From assembly GCF_038632915.1 (NCBI RefSeq), contig NZ_CP152050.1:1209001-1273000 (forward strand): a stretch of 64,000 nt of DNA. The letters run 5' to 3'. Shown piece after piece: positions 1 to 8,776 of the stretch (position 1 is its first letter; the number at the start of each line of letters is the position of its first letter). The notes beneath the pieces are model-generated. The model saw only the letters and a program-made list of their open reading frames with translations. It was not told the DNA's origin and ran no database searches. The translations under genes were made by a program, and so were the position numbers. The DNA comes from Paenisporosarcina sp. FSL H8-0542 (GTDB lineage: Bacteria; Bacillota; Bacilli; Bacillales_A; Planococcaceae).

Positions 1-909
1 AATTTTGAAAACATGCTGGCTTTGCCAGAAAGTGAATATTCCGAGAGCGTACTGGAAGTTGGGGATACATCTAAACGTATCGCTGTATTAACAGTGGACG
101 GAGTCATTCAGGATACTGGCGAGGCTACTTCACTTTTTGGAACAGCCGGTTACGATCACCAGTTTTTCATGGACCAACTGGAAATGATTAAAGAAGACGA
201 TACAATCAAAGCCGTGGTCTTGCAAGTGAATTCGCCAGGTGGCGGGGTTGTCGAGTCTGCGCAAATTTATGATAAAATTAAAGAAGTGCAAGAAGAAGTT
301 GGCATACCTTTTTACGTGTCGATGGGTAGCATGGCTGCATCAGGCGGATACTATATCTCTGCGCCTGCAGATAAAATTTTCTTGAATAAAGAAACACTGA
401 CAGGTTCCATCGGCGTCATTATGGAAAGTGTCAACTACGGCAAACTGGCTGAAAAATATGGTGTTGATTTTGTTACGATTAAAACAGGACCGTATAAAGA
501 TATTATGAGCCCAACCCGTGATATGACGGAAGATGAGCGTGCGATGCTACAGGACATGATTAATGAATCGTATGAATCATTTGTAGATATTATTGAAGAA
601 GGCCGTGGCATGACAGAAGCTGAAGTGAAGAAAGTGGCAGACGGACGCATTATGAATGGGCGTCAGGCAATTGAAGCCGGTCTTGCGGATGAATATGGAT
701 ATTTGGAAGACGTAATTGAAGCTGTTCGTAAAGACTTTGATTTAGAAGATGCAGAAGTGATTCAATATGAATACCCTCAAGGCTTCTCCAGTCTATTTTC
801 TATGAAAGCTCAATCGTTGTTAGGTGGAGACGCGGAGTCACAATTGATTGGCCGTTTACTTTCGGATTATAACGCACCTCGTATGATGTATTTATACGGT
901 GAGAAGTGA
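1..909 (+). CDS. sppA: Signal peptide peptidase SppA (5' partial)
   Basis: Membrane-anchored serine protease that degrades cleaved signal peptides and other short membrane peptides; in B. subtilis it belongs to the sigma-W envelope stress regulon (family knowledge). The frame is open to base 1, so the N-terminal anchor lies outside the window and the first visible ATG (13) is probably internal. Counting from that Met, the catalytic Ser110 lies in SMAASGGYY and the catalytic Lys162 in GPYKDIMSP, so the Ser/Lys dyad is intact. The end PRMMYLYGEK resembles the B. subtilis C terminus. The RDD gene begins 13 bases after the stop, as in the B. subtilis sppA-yteJ pair. Confidence 0.96.
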   Translation, partial: NFENMLALPESEYSESVLEVGDTSKRIAVLTVDGVIQDTGEATSLFGTAGYDHQFFMDQLEMIKEDDTIKAVVLQVNSPGGGVVESAQIYDKIKEVQEEVGIPFYVSMGSMAASGGYYISAPADKIFLNKETLTGSIGVIMESVNYGKLAEKYGVDFVTIKTGPYKDIMSPTRDMTEDERAMLQDMINESYESFVDIIEEGRGMTEAEVKKVADGRIMNGRQAIEAGLADEYGYLEDVIEAVRKDFDLEDAEVIQYEYPQGFSSLFSMKAQSLLGGDAESQLIGRLLSDYNAPRMMYLYGEK

Positions 910-922
910 GGAGGAATAGTAA

Positions 923-1516
923 ATGACTGATCGATATGATCCGAATGAACATGAATCATCAATTAAGGAAGCAGTGAATCCTGTTTCACCGAATCCAAAA
1001 TATACAGTTCAGAATAGTGAAGAGTTTATCCTGAAACCTGCTGGCTTTTGGATTCGATTCTGGGCATATTTAATAGATTTACTTGTCATTTCATCCGTTA
1101 CTTCAATTGTCATTTATCCGTTGTTCCATATATTCGGATGGGATGTTCAAGGGGCAACATGGTATGCACCGATAGGGTTCATCACAGGGTTTATTTTCTA
1201 TTTATATTTCGTACTAATGATGAAGTTTTTCAAGCAAACTGTAGGCAAAATGATTTTTGGGTTGCGTGTCATCGCATTGCAAAGCGAATCACTGTCTTTA
1301 AGCACCATTTTGTTCAGGGAATGGATTGGCCGCTTTTTCTCGGCAACAATCTTGCCATTGTACTGGTTAGTTGGTTTTACACCTAAAAAACAGGGGTTGC
1401 ATGACTTCATAGCAGATACGATGGTTATCCACGAGCAAACGTATGAAAAGAAGGTTATCACTACTTATCAACCTGTTTCCGAATCAAGTCAGTTGCAACC
1501 GCCAAATGCATTCTAG
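923..1516 (+). CDS. yteJ: RDD family membrane protein, YteJ-like
   Basis: Integral membrane protein of 197 aa of unknown biochemical role. A hydrophilic N-terminal tail (about residues 1-38) leads into an RDD domain: Arg45 in GFWIRFWAYLID with Asp52, hydrophobic segments near 47-68 and 82-104, and the late Asp161 in GLHDFIADTMV. The start is supported by a GAGGAGG sequence just upstream, overlapping the sppA stop. It is co-oriented with sppA at 13 bases and matches the B. subtilis sppA-yteJ partner by position and type; co-transcription in envelope stress is inferred from that. Confidence 0.88.
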   Translation: MTDRYDPNEHESSIKEAVNPVSPNPKYTVQNSEEFILKPAGFWIRFWAYLIDLLVISSVTSIVIYPLFHIFGWDVQGATWYAPIGFITGFIFYLYFVLMMKFFKQTVGKMIFGLRVIALQSESLSLSTILFREWIGRFFSATILPLYWLVGFTPKKQGLHDFIADTMVIHEQTYEKKVITTYQPVSESSQLQPPNAF

Positions 1517-1553
1517 TAAGATGTAGGAGTATGAAGGAAAGGGAGGCGTTATC

Positions 1554-2060
1554 ATGGCACAAATTACATTTAAGCAAAACCCAGTAACATTACTTGGCAA
1601 AGAAGTAACAGTAGGTGACACGGCGCCAAATTTCACAGTATTAGCTAACGATCTTAGCCCGGTTACATTGGCAGATTCAAAAGGGAAAACAAGATTAATC
1701 AGTGTGGTACCATCTTTGGACACAGGTACATGTGATACACAGACGCGTAAATTCAACGAAAGCGCTGCTGAACTTGGAGACGATGTTGTCATTCTGACGA
1801 TCTCGAATGATTTGCCATTCGCTCAAAAACGCTGGTGTGCAGCTGCTGGAATTGATTCAGTACAAACACTTTCCGATCACCGAGATTTATCGTTTGGTGA
1901 AGCATATGGAGTGGCAATAAAAGAATTAAGATTGTTGGCTCGTTCAATCTTTGTAGTAGATAGCAATGACAAAGTAACATATGTTGAGTATGTTTCTGAA
2001 GCAACTGAACATCCTGATTATGAAAAAGCAATTGCCGCTGTTAAAGCAGCACAAAAGTAA
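1554..2060 (+). CDS. tpx: Thiol peroxidase Tpx (atypical 2-Cys peroxiredoxin)
   Basis: Cytoplasmic peroxidase that reduces hydrogen and organic peroxides with thioredoxin as electron donor. The 168 aa length is standard. The peroxidatic Cys60 is in [11 protein letters not shown] and the resolving Cys95 is in [10 protein letters not shown], the spacing expected for Tpx. The start ATG follows a GGAGG site by 8 bases (GGGAGGCGTTATC). A strong hairpin terminator follows at once. In B. subtilis ytfI and ytfJ separate yteJ from tpx; here they are missing and tpx lies 37 bases after yteJ. Confidence 0.97.
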   Translation: MAQITFKQNPVTLLGKEVTVGDTAPNFTVLANDLSPVTLADSKGKTRLISVVPSLDTGTCDTQTRKFNESAAELGDDVVILTISNDLPFAQKRWCAAAGIDSVQTLSDHRDLSFGEAYGVAIKELRLLARSIFVVDSNDKVTYVEYVSEATEHPDYEKAIAAVKAAQK

Positions 2061-2066
2061 AATCCA

Positions 2067-2095
2067 GAAACCCACTCGATTATAGAGTGGGTTTC
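2067..2095 (+). terminator. Intrinsic terminator after tpx
   Basis: Perfect 11-bp stem GAAACCCACTC / GAGTGGGTTTC with a 7-base loop, 6 bases after the tpx stop. The T-tract is weak (CCCATTTGC). Confidence 0.75.
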
Positions 2096-2169
2096 CCATT
2101 TGCTCAAAAAAATATTATTATTTTGCGCCAGCATACGTGCAAGATATGTTTGTCTAAAAGGAGAACTTC

Positions 2170-3099
2170 ATGAACAGTTCGATGGAACAGTTATTTACAT
2201 TTATCGATGAACATGCAAAAAAAATGCAAACAACAGAAGACTTAACGTATATTGAGGGTGTTTTGGAATCGACAGAAATGTGGTTGGATGGTGATATAGA
2301 ACCGAAAATCCCGACCCTCCAAAAAGAAGATATCCGAAAAGCGATTCAACTTGCTATTTTAAAAGGCATGAAAGAACATGTTCAGGCACATCATCAAATG
2401 ACCCCTGATTCGCTTGGTCTGCTTGTTGGCTATTTCGTAGATCAATTGACGAAGGATAAACAGCAAGTCACGATTTTGGATCCAGCGGCAGGAACGGGCA
2501 ATTTATTATTTACTGTAATGAACTTTTTGCAGGATAAAGCCACAGCAACTGCTGTCGAAATTGATGATATGTTGATTCGTCTCGCAGCTTCTACTGGTGA
2601 CTTGTTGCAGCAACCTGTAACTCTATACCGACAAGATGCGTTACAACCTTTATTGATTGATCCATCCGATGTTGTCATAAGTGATTTGCCGGTGGGATAC
2701 TATCCCGATGATAAAACTGCTGCGGGTTATGAGTTGAAAGCGAAGGAAGGCATGTCTTTTGCACATCACTTAATGATCGAACAATCTATCAGACACACGG
2801 TTGACGGCGGATACTTAGTATTCCTTGTCCCTCAAGGGATTTTTGAATCACCACAAGCGAAAGAACTTCACGCTTATTTTGCCAACCATGCTTGGATTAA
2901 GGCAGTTGTGCAATTACCTGTGAACTTATTCAAAAATGAAGCTCATGCAAAGAGTCTATTGGTGCTCCAAAAGAAATCAGCTGACTTGAAACAGCCAAAA
3001 GAAGTGTTACTGGCAAAAGTTCCAAATATGTCAAATAAAGAAGCCATGGCTTTGTTCTTCGAAAAAGTTAAAATGTGGCATCAAGAAAATACGAACTGA
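2170..3099 (+). CDS. ytxK: Class I SAM-dependent methyltransferase YtxK
   Basis: Protein of 309 aa with an N6-adenine methylase-like Rossmann fold. SAM-binding motif I is DPAAGTGNLL (about residues 99-108). The place of the catalytic NPPF/Y tetrapeptide is taken by SDLPVGYYPDD, as in B. subtilis YtxK, so real DNA methylation activity is uncertain. It sits directly upstream of ackA, the usual Bacillales arrangement, and has an AAGGAGAA ribosome site. It is not part of a restriction system: no specificity or nuclease subunit lies nearby. The true substrate is unknown. Confidence 0.88.
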   Translation: MNSSMEQLFTFIDEHAKKMQTTEDLTYIEGVLESTEMWLDGDIEPKIPTLQKEDIRKAIQLAILKGMKEHVQAHHQMTPDSLGLLVGYFVDQLTKDKQQVTILDPAAGTGNLLFTVMNFLQDKATATAVEIDDMLIRLAASTGDLLQQPVTLYRQDALQPLLIDPSDVVISDLPVGYYPDDKTAAGYELKAKEGMSFAHHLMIEQSIRHTVDGGYLVFLVPQGIFESPQAKELHAYFANHAWIKAVVQLPVNLFKNEAHAKSLLVLQKKSADLKQPKEVLLAKVPNMSNKEAMALFFEKVKMWHQENTN

Positions 3100-3102
3100 T
3101 AG

Positions 3103-3131
3103 TTGTTCGCCTCTTTTTTCACCTGTACAAT
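3103..3131 (+). promoter_or_regulatory. Candidate sigma-A promoter for ackA
   Basis: TTGTTC and TACAAT separated by exactly 17 bases, 32 bases upstream of the ackA start and just after the ytxK stop. This suggests ackA can be expressed separately from ytxK. Confidence 0.5.
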
Positions 3132-3162
3132 GACTGTATAAGTGGAAAAGGGGCGTTTTTTT

Positions 3163-4356
3163 ATGACTAATATATTGGCAATCAATGCTGGAAGCTCATC
3201 GTTAAAATTCCAATTGCTTCAAATGCCTGAAGAACATGTTGTGGCTAAAGGATTAATCGAGCGTATCGGATTGAAAGAACCTATCTTTTCCATGACAACG
3301 AATGGGCAGAAAGTCGAATTCATCGAAAAGATTACAAATCACCAGGACGCAGTTCAATTACTCCTGCACCATCTGATAGAACAGAAAGCAGTGAATTCTC
3401 TACAGGATATCGACGGCATCGGACATCGATTGGTACATGGTGGTGAAGAGTATAGCGATTCCGTATTAATTGATGATGAAGCCCTTATAGCATTTGAAAG
3501 ACTATCGGATTTGGCACCACTCCATAATCCTGCAAACATTGCAGGTATCATCGAATTTAAAAAAGCATTACCACATGTGCCTGCCGTGGCAGTTTTTGAT
3601 ACAGCATTTCATCAGACTATGCCGGAAAGTTCTTTTTTATATTCAATTCCTTACGATTACTATAAGAAATACGGCATCAGGAAATATGGTTTTCACGGAA
3701 CTTCGCACAAATATGTAACAGGACGAGCTGCAGAATTGCTGAATCGTCCAGTAGAGACCATTCGACTGATATCCTGTCATTTAGGTAACGGAGCCAGTAT
3801 CGCGGCAATCGATGGGGGACGCTCAATTGATACATCAATGGGGTTCACACCTTTAGCGGGTGTCACGATGGGGACCCGTTCAGGAAATCTGGATCCAGCG
3901 CTTATTCCTTTCTTGATGGAAAAGACCGAAAAAAGTGCAGAAGAAGTATTGGATGTCTTGAACAAAAAGTCTGGAATGCTTGGTGTATCAGGATTTTCAA
4001 GTGATTTGCGCGACATAGAAATGGAAGCATCGAAAAATAATCCGCGTGCTCAATTAGCTCTTGACGTGTTTGCAAACCGCATTCATAAATATATCGGTTC
4101 CTACGCAGCACGCATGAATGGAGTCGACGCCATCATTTTCACGGCAGGCATCGGAGAAAACAGTGAAATAATCCGTGCAAAAGTATTAGCGGGTCTTCAA
4201 TTCATGGGCGTCTACATGGATCCAGACTTGAACAAAATTCGCGGAAAAGAAGCATTTATCAGCTTCCCACATTCCCCGGTAAAAGTCATTGTCATCCCGA
4301 CGAACGAAGAAGTAATGATTGCAAGGGATACGGTGAGATTGTCTGGTTTATTATAG
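3163..4356 (+). CDS. ackA: Acetate kinase
   Basis: Interconverts acetyl phosphate plus ADP and acetate plus ATP in overflow metabolism. From the ATG at 3163 the protein is 397 aa, the family length. Visible residues include Asn8 in NAGSSSLK, Arg89 in GHRLVHGG, Asp146 in [10 protein letters not shown], His178 in [10 protein letters not shown], Arg239 in [10 protein letters not shown] and the late TAGIGENS motif. A GTG start 21 bases upstream is also open, but the ATG has AAGGGG at a suitable distance and fits the conserved [10 protein letters not shown] start. No clear terminator follows. Confidence 0.97.
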   Translation: MTNILAINAGSSSLKFQLLQMPEEHVVAKGLIERIGLKEPIFSMTTNGQKVEFIEKITNHQDAVQLLLHHLIEQKAVNSLQDIDGIGHRLVHGGEEYSDSVLIDDEALIAFERLSDLAPLHNPANIAGIIEFKKALPHVPAVAVFDTAFHQTMPESSFLYSIPYDYYKKYGIRKYGFHGTSHKYVTGRAAELLNRPVETIRLISCHLGNGASIAAIDGGRSIDTSMGFTPLAGVTMGTRSGNLDPALIPFLMEKTEKSAEEVLDVLNKKSGMLGVSGFSSDLRDIEMEASKNNPRAQLALDVFANRIHKYIGSYAARMNGVDAIIFTAGIGENSEIIRAKVLAGLQFMGVYMDPDLNKIRGKEAFISFPHSPVKVIVIPTNEEVMIARDTVRLSGLL

Positions 4357-4760
4357 GCATGTCACGAAAGTAAAATCAGGACCCAGGATGCATTGAAGGG
4401 CTACACTTCGAGGCACCTTAACCGAACAACGGAAAGAGCGAAGCAAAGTAATGCTGACACTTACTAGGTTGCATGTGAATATCGATATTCCGCAAAACGC
4501 TGCGCTTTCCGCGGGCTTGCGCCGAACAAACTCGAACTGATCGTTCGAGTGGATTTCGACACTTCGCTTTTCCCGCTGGAGTCTCCGCTGTTTTGCTCTA
4601 TATCTCGAAATAAGAAGAAATCAACTGTGATAAAAGACTTTATACGGAATGGGACAGAGGAATTAAGAGGTATATAGTTTTAAATTATTTTAAATTTTTC
4701 GGCTCCGGTGAGGTTTCGTCTCATCTCATAACCAAGGAGACTAGTGTTTTGAGACGAGTT
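4357..4760. other. Intergenic region with a dispersed repeat, no gene seen
   Basis: The 3' region of ackA. Bases 4357-4480 show nothing recognisable. Bases 4480-4607 hold a member of the dispersed palindrome-like repeat family, listed separately. Bases 4608-4760 are AT-rich without a supportable open frame. Confidence 0.6.
4480..4607 (+). repeat. Dispersed imperfect-palindrome repeat, copy 1
   Basis: Starts with GATATTCCGCAAAAC (4484-4498), continues GCTGCGCTTTCC, and ends with GGAGTCTCCGCTGTTTTGCTC followed by TATATC. Both ends match the copies near 7232 and 21177 (the latter inverted). The ends are roughly complementary (GCAAAAC...GTTTTGC), so a long cruciform or hairpin is possible. No coding frame. 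Confidence 0.65.
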
Positions 4761-4867
4761 TGATTGATAAATGTTGAGGTGCGAGCGATAAATCCTCAAG
4801 ATGATCGATAAATGTTCGATTCTGATTGATAAACTACTCAGTTTGATTGATAAATTTTTCACAATCT
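4761..4867 (-). repeat. 21-base periodic array, copy 1 (five units)
   Basis: Five GATAAA cores start at 4766, 4787, 4807, 4828 and 4849, mostly preceded by TGATT or GAGC. On the minus strand the spacings are 21, 21, 20, 21, the same order as the array at 48347-48442. The outer flank on the minus strand (4849-4867) is a perfect 19-base match to 48334-48352. The array lies just downstream of the uspA-like gene, next to its terminator. Confidence 0.8.
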
Positions 4868-4884
4868 CAAATCAATAATTCAAA

Positions 4885-4920
4885 AAACCCAAAGACTCCT
4901 GCAAAGAGCCTTTGGGTTTT
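4885..4920 (-). terminator. Intrinsic terminator of the universal stress protein gene
   Basis: 11-bp stem AAAACCCAAAG / CTTTGGGTTTT directly after the stop. On the minus strand it is followed by a T-run. Confidence 0.85.
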
Positions 4921-4925
4921 ATTGG

Positions 4926-5375
4926 TTAATCATGATCTTCAGTACGAACGACGAGTACGTCACATTTTGCTGCCCGAACGATATGTCCAGAAACGCTGCC
5001 GATTAGGAAACGTTCAACTGTGCTCAAGCCAGTCGCTCCACAAATGATAAGGTCTGCTTCCACTTTGGCTGCGACTTCTCTTGCGATCAATGTTTTAGGA
5101 GAACCGTAATCAACAAACACATTTACTTTTGTCACGCCAGCCGCTTCTGCTTGCTTCTTATAATTGCCTAGTAGTTCTTCCGCAAATGATTGTGCACGGT
5201 CTGCGATGGATCGGTCATAAGCTTCGATTGCAGCAAATGAGCGTGTATCAATAACATTAACGAGATTCAGTGTGGCGTTATTGCGTTGTGCAACTCCAAT
5301 TGATTTTTTGAAAGCCCATTCCGCTTCTTTGGAACCATCCACTGCAACTAAGATGTGATTGTATGAAAGTGTCAT
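4926..5375 (-). CDS. Universal stress protein (UspA family)
   Basis: Cytoplasmic USP-fold protein of 149 aa. Hydrophobic beta-1 MTLSYNHILVAVDGS is followed by the C-terminal nucleotide-binding pattern GATGLSTVERFLIGSVSG (G-2x-G-9x-G-S), which marks the ATP-binding type of UspA. The start has a strong AAGGAGGA site 6 bases upstream. It is monocistronic, with its own terminator. Families of this type respond to starvation and respiratory stress; which trigger applies here cannot be read from the sequence. Confidence 0.93.
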   Translation of the reverse strand: MTLSYNHILVAVDGSKEAEWAFKKSIGVAQRNNATLNLVNVIDTRSFAAIEAYDRSIADRAQSFAEELLGNYKKQAEAAGVTKVNVFVDYGSPKTLIAREVAAKVEADLIICGATGLSTVERFLIGSVSGHIVRAAKCDVLVVRTEDHD

Positions 5376-5470
5376 GTCAAATCCTCCTTCAAATTTGTCT
5401 GTCGTTAATATAGTTCTTTAAAGGAGGTGTAATTCCTGCTTTTTAACGAAAGATCTTCGACAAGTATCGT

Positions 5471-5866
5471 CTAATTTGTGACAAATGATTTATTTAGAAC
5501 AAGATAGACAATGGAACTGATGACAAAAACCATCATGCCAGGTGAGAGGTCTTTAGGAATGAGCAAGTAGGCAAAGCTCATCGTTGAAAAGGTAATAATG
5601 GATGCCGGAATTACTTTGTACAAGCCAATAAAGACCTGCAGTAACTTTTCCTCTGAAATTTAAGGAGAGCCCTAATCCATACCGCTAAAAAAGCGGCTAC
5701 CCAAGGAAGTTTGGTAACTGCCAATAGCAGGTACCAAAAAAATTCCTGCATTGACTGAAAAGGCACACGTAATAATTGCGTACTCTTTCCATGTCGATAA
5801 TTTGTGGGAAGATGGGTCAGCCTCAAGTCCATATTGTTCAAAATTGCCAGTATTTAACCTTGCCAT
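5471..5866 (-). pseudogene. Decayed small membrane-protein gene
   Basis: A 131-codon stretch in one minus-strand frame, from ATG 5866 (GGAAGG site upstream) to TAG at 5471-5473, interrupted by TAG (5672-5674) and TAA a few codons later. The N-terminal part reads MARLNTGNFEQYGLEAD and a hydrophobic AFSVNAGIFLVPAIGS; the C-terminal part reads hydrophobic again (VIPASIITFSTMSFAYLLIP, then MMVFVISSIVYLVLN). Between them the neighbouring frame reads TKLPWVAAFLAVWIRALL, as if two compensating frameshifts had occurred. I do not recognise the family. Confidence 0.55.
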
Positions 5867-6048
5867 ATTCTTTTTACACCACCTTCCTTTTTTCTGATTA
5901 GTCCAATAATATATAATTGAAATATTTTTGAAGCAAATTTCAATTATATCTGATAGAATGGATTTGCTTTCATCAGTTTTAAAAATGTCGATTCATTCGA
6001 CTTAATAACATTATTCATTTTACATAAATGACTTAGGAGGGTTTTTCA

Positions 6049-7167
6049 ATGAGAATTGGAGTGCCAACAGAAATAAAAAATAATGAAAACCGCGTAGCAA
6101 TGACGCCTGCAGGTGTTGTTAACTTATCTGTTTTCGGTCATGAAGTATTTATCGAAGCAGGAGCTGGACTTGGTTCTGGATTTACAGATGAAGCTTACTC
6201 AGATGCAGGGGCAACAATTGTTGCAACCGCAACAGAAGCTTGGTCTCAAGATATGGTCATGAAAGTAAAAGAACCAATCGCTTCTGAATATGGTTACTTC
6301 CGTGAAGGGTTAATCTTGTTCACTTACTTACATTTAGCACCTGAACCTGAATTGACTCAAGCTTTGGTCGATAATAAAGTAGTTGGAATTGCATACGAAA
6401 CTGTTCAACTTCCAAACAACTCATTGCCATTGTTAACACCAATGAGTGAAGTGGCTGGTCGCATGTCCACTCAAATTGGTGCACAATTCTTAGAGAAAAT
6501 CCATGGTGGAATGGGAATTTTACTAGGTGGAGTACCTGGTGTATCCCGTGGTAAAGTAACAATCATCGGTGGCGGTATTGCAGGAACAAACGCTGCACGT
6601 GTAGCTATAGGAATGGGCGCAGATGTGACAATCATCGATTTAAGTCCAGATCGCCTTCGCCAACTGGAAGACTTATTCGGTCGTGATGTTCAAACATTAA
6701 TCTCAAATCCATTCAACATTGCGGAATCAGTTAAAGATTCTGATCTTGTAATTGGTGCTGTATTAATTCCTGGGGCAAAAGCTCCGAAACTTGTAACAGA
6801 AGAAATGATCAAATCAATGAAACCTGGTTCAGTTGTAGTCGACATTGCTATTGACCAAGGCGGAATTTTTGAAAGTTCTGACCGTATTACAACGCATGAC
6901 CAACCAACTTATGAAAAACATGGTGTAGTTCATTACGCAGTTGCGAATATGCCGGGTGCAGTTCCACGTACATCGACAATGGCATTGACGAATGTAACAG
7001 TTCCTTATGCTGTTCAAATTGCCAACAAAGGTTATGTACAAGCTAGTTTAGATAACAGTGCGCTTCTAAAGGGTATTAACACTCTTGAAGGACATGTAAC
7101 TTATCAAGCAGTTGCTGACGCACAAGGACTTCCATACGTTGCCGTTGAACAACTATTAAATAAATAA
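6049..7167 (+). CDS. ald: Alanine dehydrogenase
   Basis: NAD-dependent enzyme that converts L-alanine to pyruvate and ammonia; in Bacillus it is needed for alanine use and normal sporulation. The 372 aa length is standard. The catalytic Lys74 is in VMKVKEPI and His95 in FTYLHLAPE; the Rossmann glycine motif [12 protein letters not shown] lies near residue 171. The start follows an AGGAGGG site and a long AT-rich leader (5867-6048) in which no clear promoter was identified. It is divergent from the broken gene and has its own terminator. Confidence 0.97.
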   Translation: MRIGVPTEIKNNENRVAMTPAGVVNLSVFGHEVFIEAGAGLGSGFTDEAYSDAGATIVATATEAWSQDMVMKVKEPIASEYGYFREGLILFTYLHLAPEPELTQALVDNKVVGIAYETVQLPNNSLPLLTPMSEVAGRMSTQIGAQFLEKIHGGMGILLGGVPGVSRGKVTIIGGGIAGTNAARVAIGMGADVTIIDLSPDRLRQLEDLFGRDVQTLISNPFNIAESVKDSDLVIGAVLIPGAKAPKLVTEEMIKSMKPGSVVVDIAIDQGGIFESSDRITTHDQPTYEKHGVVHYAVANMPGAVPRTSTMALTNVTVPYAVQIANKGYVQASLDNSALLKGINTLEGHVTYQAVADAQGLPYVAVEQLLNK

Positions 7168-7171
7168 GATG

Positions 7172-7210
7172 AAGCCCCTTTTTGCTGCAAAGTGAGAAGG
7201 GGCTTTTTTG
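7172..7210 (+). terminator. Intrinsic terminator after ald
   Basis: Stem AAGCCCCTT / AAGGGGCTT followed by TTTTT, 4 bases after the stop codon. Confidence 0.9.
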
Positions 7211-7212
7211 TA

Positions 7213-7457
7213 GGCTATGTTAATTGTTGCTGTTGATATTCCGCAAAACAGCTACGCTTTCCTAGTGTGATGGTCAAGACTATTTTGCTCCTGCGGCTAC
7301 TCGTCGCAGTGATGCTCCATATCTCTTACTGTTCTCTTTGGTGAGTGTAGTGGAAGGCGGCGAAATCATGTGTTCCTGCGATTACTCGTCGGAAAGATAT
7401 TGGCCATTCGTCCAAATTGGAACAGAAATCAACATTAAAGTTTAACAGAGCCTTTTT
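7213..7457 (+). repeat. Dispersed imperfect-palindrome repeat, copy 2
   Basis: Begins GGCTATGTTAATTGTTGC right after the ald terminator. Bases 7232-7265 (GTTGATATTCCGCAAAACAG and onward) are a perfect 34-base match to the reverse complement of 21177-21210. It also contains CTCCTGCGGCTACTCGTCGC, related to a segment of the copy before pheS. No coding frame is seen between ald and the M24 peptidase gene. Confidence 0.7.
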
Positions 7458-7512
7458 GAAAATAATGATTTATTGCAACTCATCTATATAGTTGATTCTT
7501 GATTTCAAACAT

Positions 7513-7551
7513 AAAAGACCTGTATCGCTCCAAACGCGATACAGGTCTTTT
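7513..7551 (-). terminator. Terminator of the M24 peptidase gene
   Basis: Perfect 15-bp stem AAAAGACCTGTATCG / CGATACAGGTCTTTT, 18 bases beyond the minus-strand stop codon. Confidence 0.85.
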
Positions 7552-7568
7552 ATGTTTTATATAAGTAT

Positions 7569-8669
7569 TTATGCTGTCGGAATGATAACCAATTCTTTCG
7601 GGTACTTCGTAAGGACTTCGACGCCATCTTTAGTGACAACAACATCATCTTCTATACGAACGCCCGTAATATTCGGATCATAGATTCCAGGTTCAATCGT
7701 GAAGACCATGCCTTCGATTAATTCCATTTCATTATTTCCTGTTACAGAAGGGAATTCATGTACAGAAATTCCTAGACCATGTCCGAGGCGATGGGTAAAG
7801 AATTCACCGTATCCTGCTTCCGTAATCACGTCACGTGCAATCTTATCTAAATCCATCGCACGAACACCCGGTTTTACAGCATCCACTGCATCTTGCTCTG
7901 CTTTTCTTACAGTTTCATACACTTCTTTTTGAGCGTCAGATGGCTCGCCGAACGATACCGTACGGGTAATATCTGAACAGTATCCTTTGTAAATGACGCC
8001 TAAATCAAACAGGACGAAATCACCTTTTTGAATTTTACGGTCACCTGGTTTACCGTGTGGTGACGCGGTTTTTGGACCACTCAATACCATCGTATCAAAT
8101 GACATATGGGAAATTCCTTTTTTCTTCATTGCCAGTTCAATCGCTGTCAGAATTTCAAGCTCCGTTTTGCCTTCAGCAATTTCGCTGACACCCACTTCGA
8201 TTGCATAATCTGCATAAGCTGCTGCTTGACGTAAGATTTCCAATTCTTTTTCATCCTTGACCACTCGCATGGCATTCAACTGGTCGTCCAATCGCGCAAA
8301 CGATGCTTGAGGGAACAGTTCCTGAAGTGCTTCCAAGCGTTCAACCGTCATATGCGATTTTTCAATGGCAAGTTGGGAGATTGTGATTCCTTTCTTTTCG
8401 ATGGCTTCTTTTAATAGTTGCCAAGGATTGTCTGTATCCTGATGGCCTACAGTATCAAAAGACCAACCTGCTGCTTTTGAGTCAGGCACTTCCATTTTAG
8501 GACAAATCATCAACGGTTCTGCATTTTGGAATACCACAACACCCAACAAACGTTCATGGGGATTGCTGTGGAAACCCGATACGTAAAAAACGTTGTCGGG
8601 TGTCGTAATAAATGCAGCGTCTATATTATTTTGTTTTAAATACGAAGAGATTTGATTGATTTTGCTCAT
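7569..8669 (-). CDS. M24 family Xaa-Pro peptidase
   Basis: Cytosolic dimetal aminopeptidase P / prolidase-type enzyme of 366 aa that releases residues next to proline. An N-terminal creatinase-type domain (1-130) precedes the pita-bread catalytic domain. All five metal ligands are visible: Asp222 (VLFDLGV), Asp233 (YCSDITRTV), His297 (HRLGHGLG), Glu326 (FTIEPGIY) and Glu340 (VRIEDDV). It is divergent from ytkL. Whether it is a dipeptidase (PepQ-like) or an aminopeptidase P cannot be settled from sequence alone. Confidence 0.92.
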   Translation of the reverse strand: MSKINQISSYLKQNNIDAAFITTPDNVFYVSGFHSNPHERLLGVVVFQNAEPLMICPKMEVPDSKAAGWSFDTVGHQDTDNPWQLLKEAIEKKGITISQLAIEKSHMTVERLEALQELFPQASFARLDDQLNAMRVVKDEKELEILRQAAAYADYAIEVGVSEIAEGKTELEILTAIELAMKKKGISHMSFDTMVLSGPKTASPHGKPGDRKIQKGDFVLFDLGVIYKGYCSDITRTVSFGEPSDAQKEVYETVRKAEQDAVDAVKPGVRAMDLDKIARDVITEAGYGEFFTHRLGHGLGISVHEFPSVTGNNEMELIEGMVFTIEPGIYDPNITGVRIEDDVVVTKDGVEVLTKYPKELVIIPTA

Positions 8670-8776
8670 ATAAGCACTCCTTTATAACTTTCTCTCCTCT
8701 AGCATATCAAAAAAAAGGAGATTCGACATTTTTATCGTATACTTATTAAATAGCAAAATAAAGGAGGTTCAAGCTT

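Noticed and set aside
2170-3099. ytxK as the methylase of a restriction-modification system
   Set aside because: No nuclease or specificity gene is nearby, the catalytic tetrapeptide is atypical, and the ytxK-ackA linkage is ordinary in Bacillales.
4680-4862. Minus-strand open frame of 60 codons over the first 21-base array
   Set aside because: Its peptide is repetitive only because 21 bases equals seven codons. The frame would be broken by the 20-base slip and has no ribosome site.
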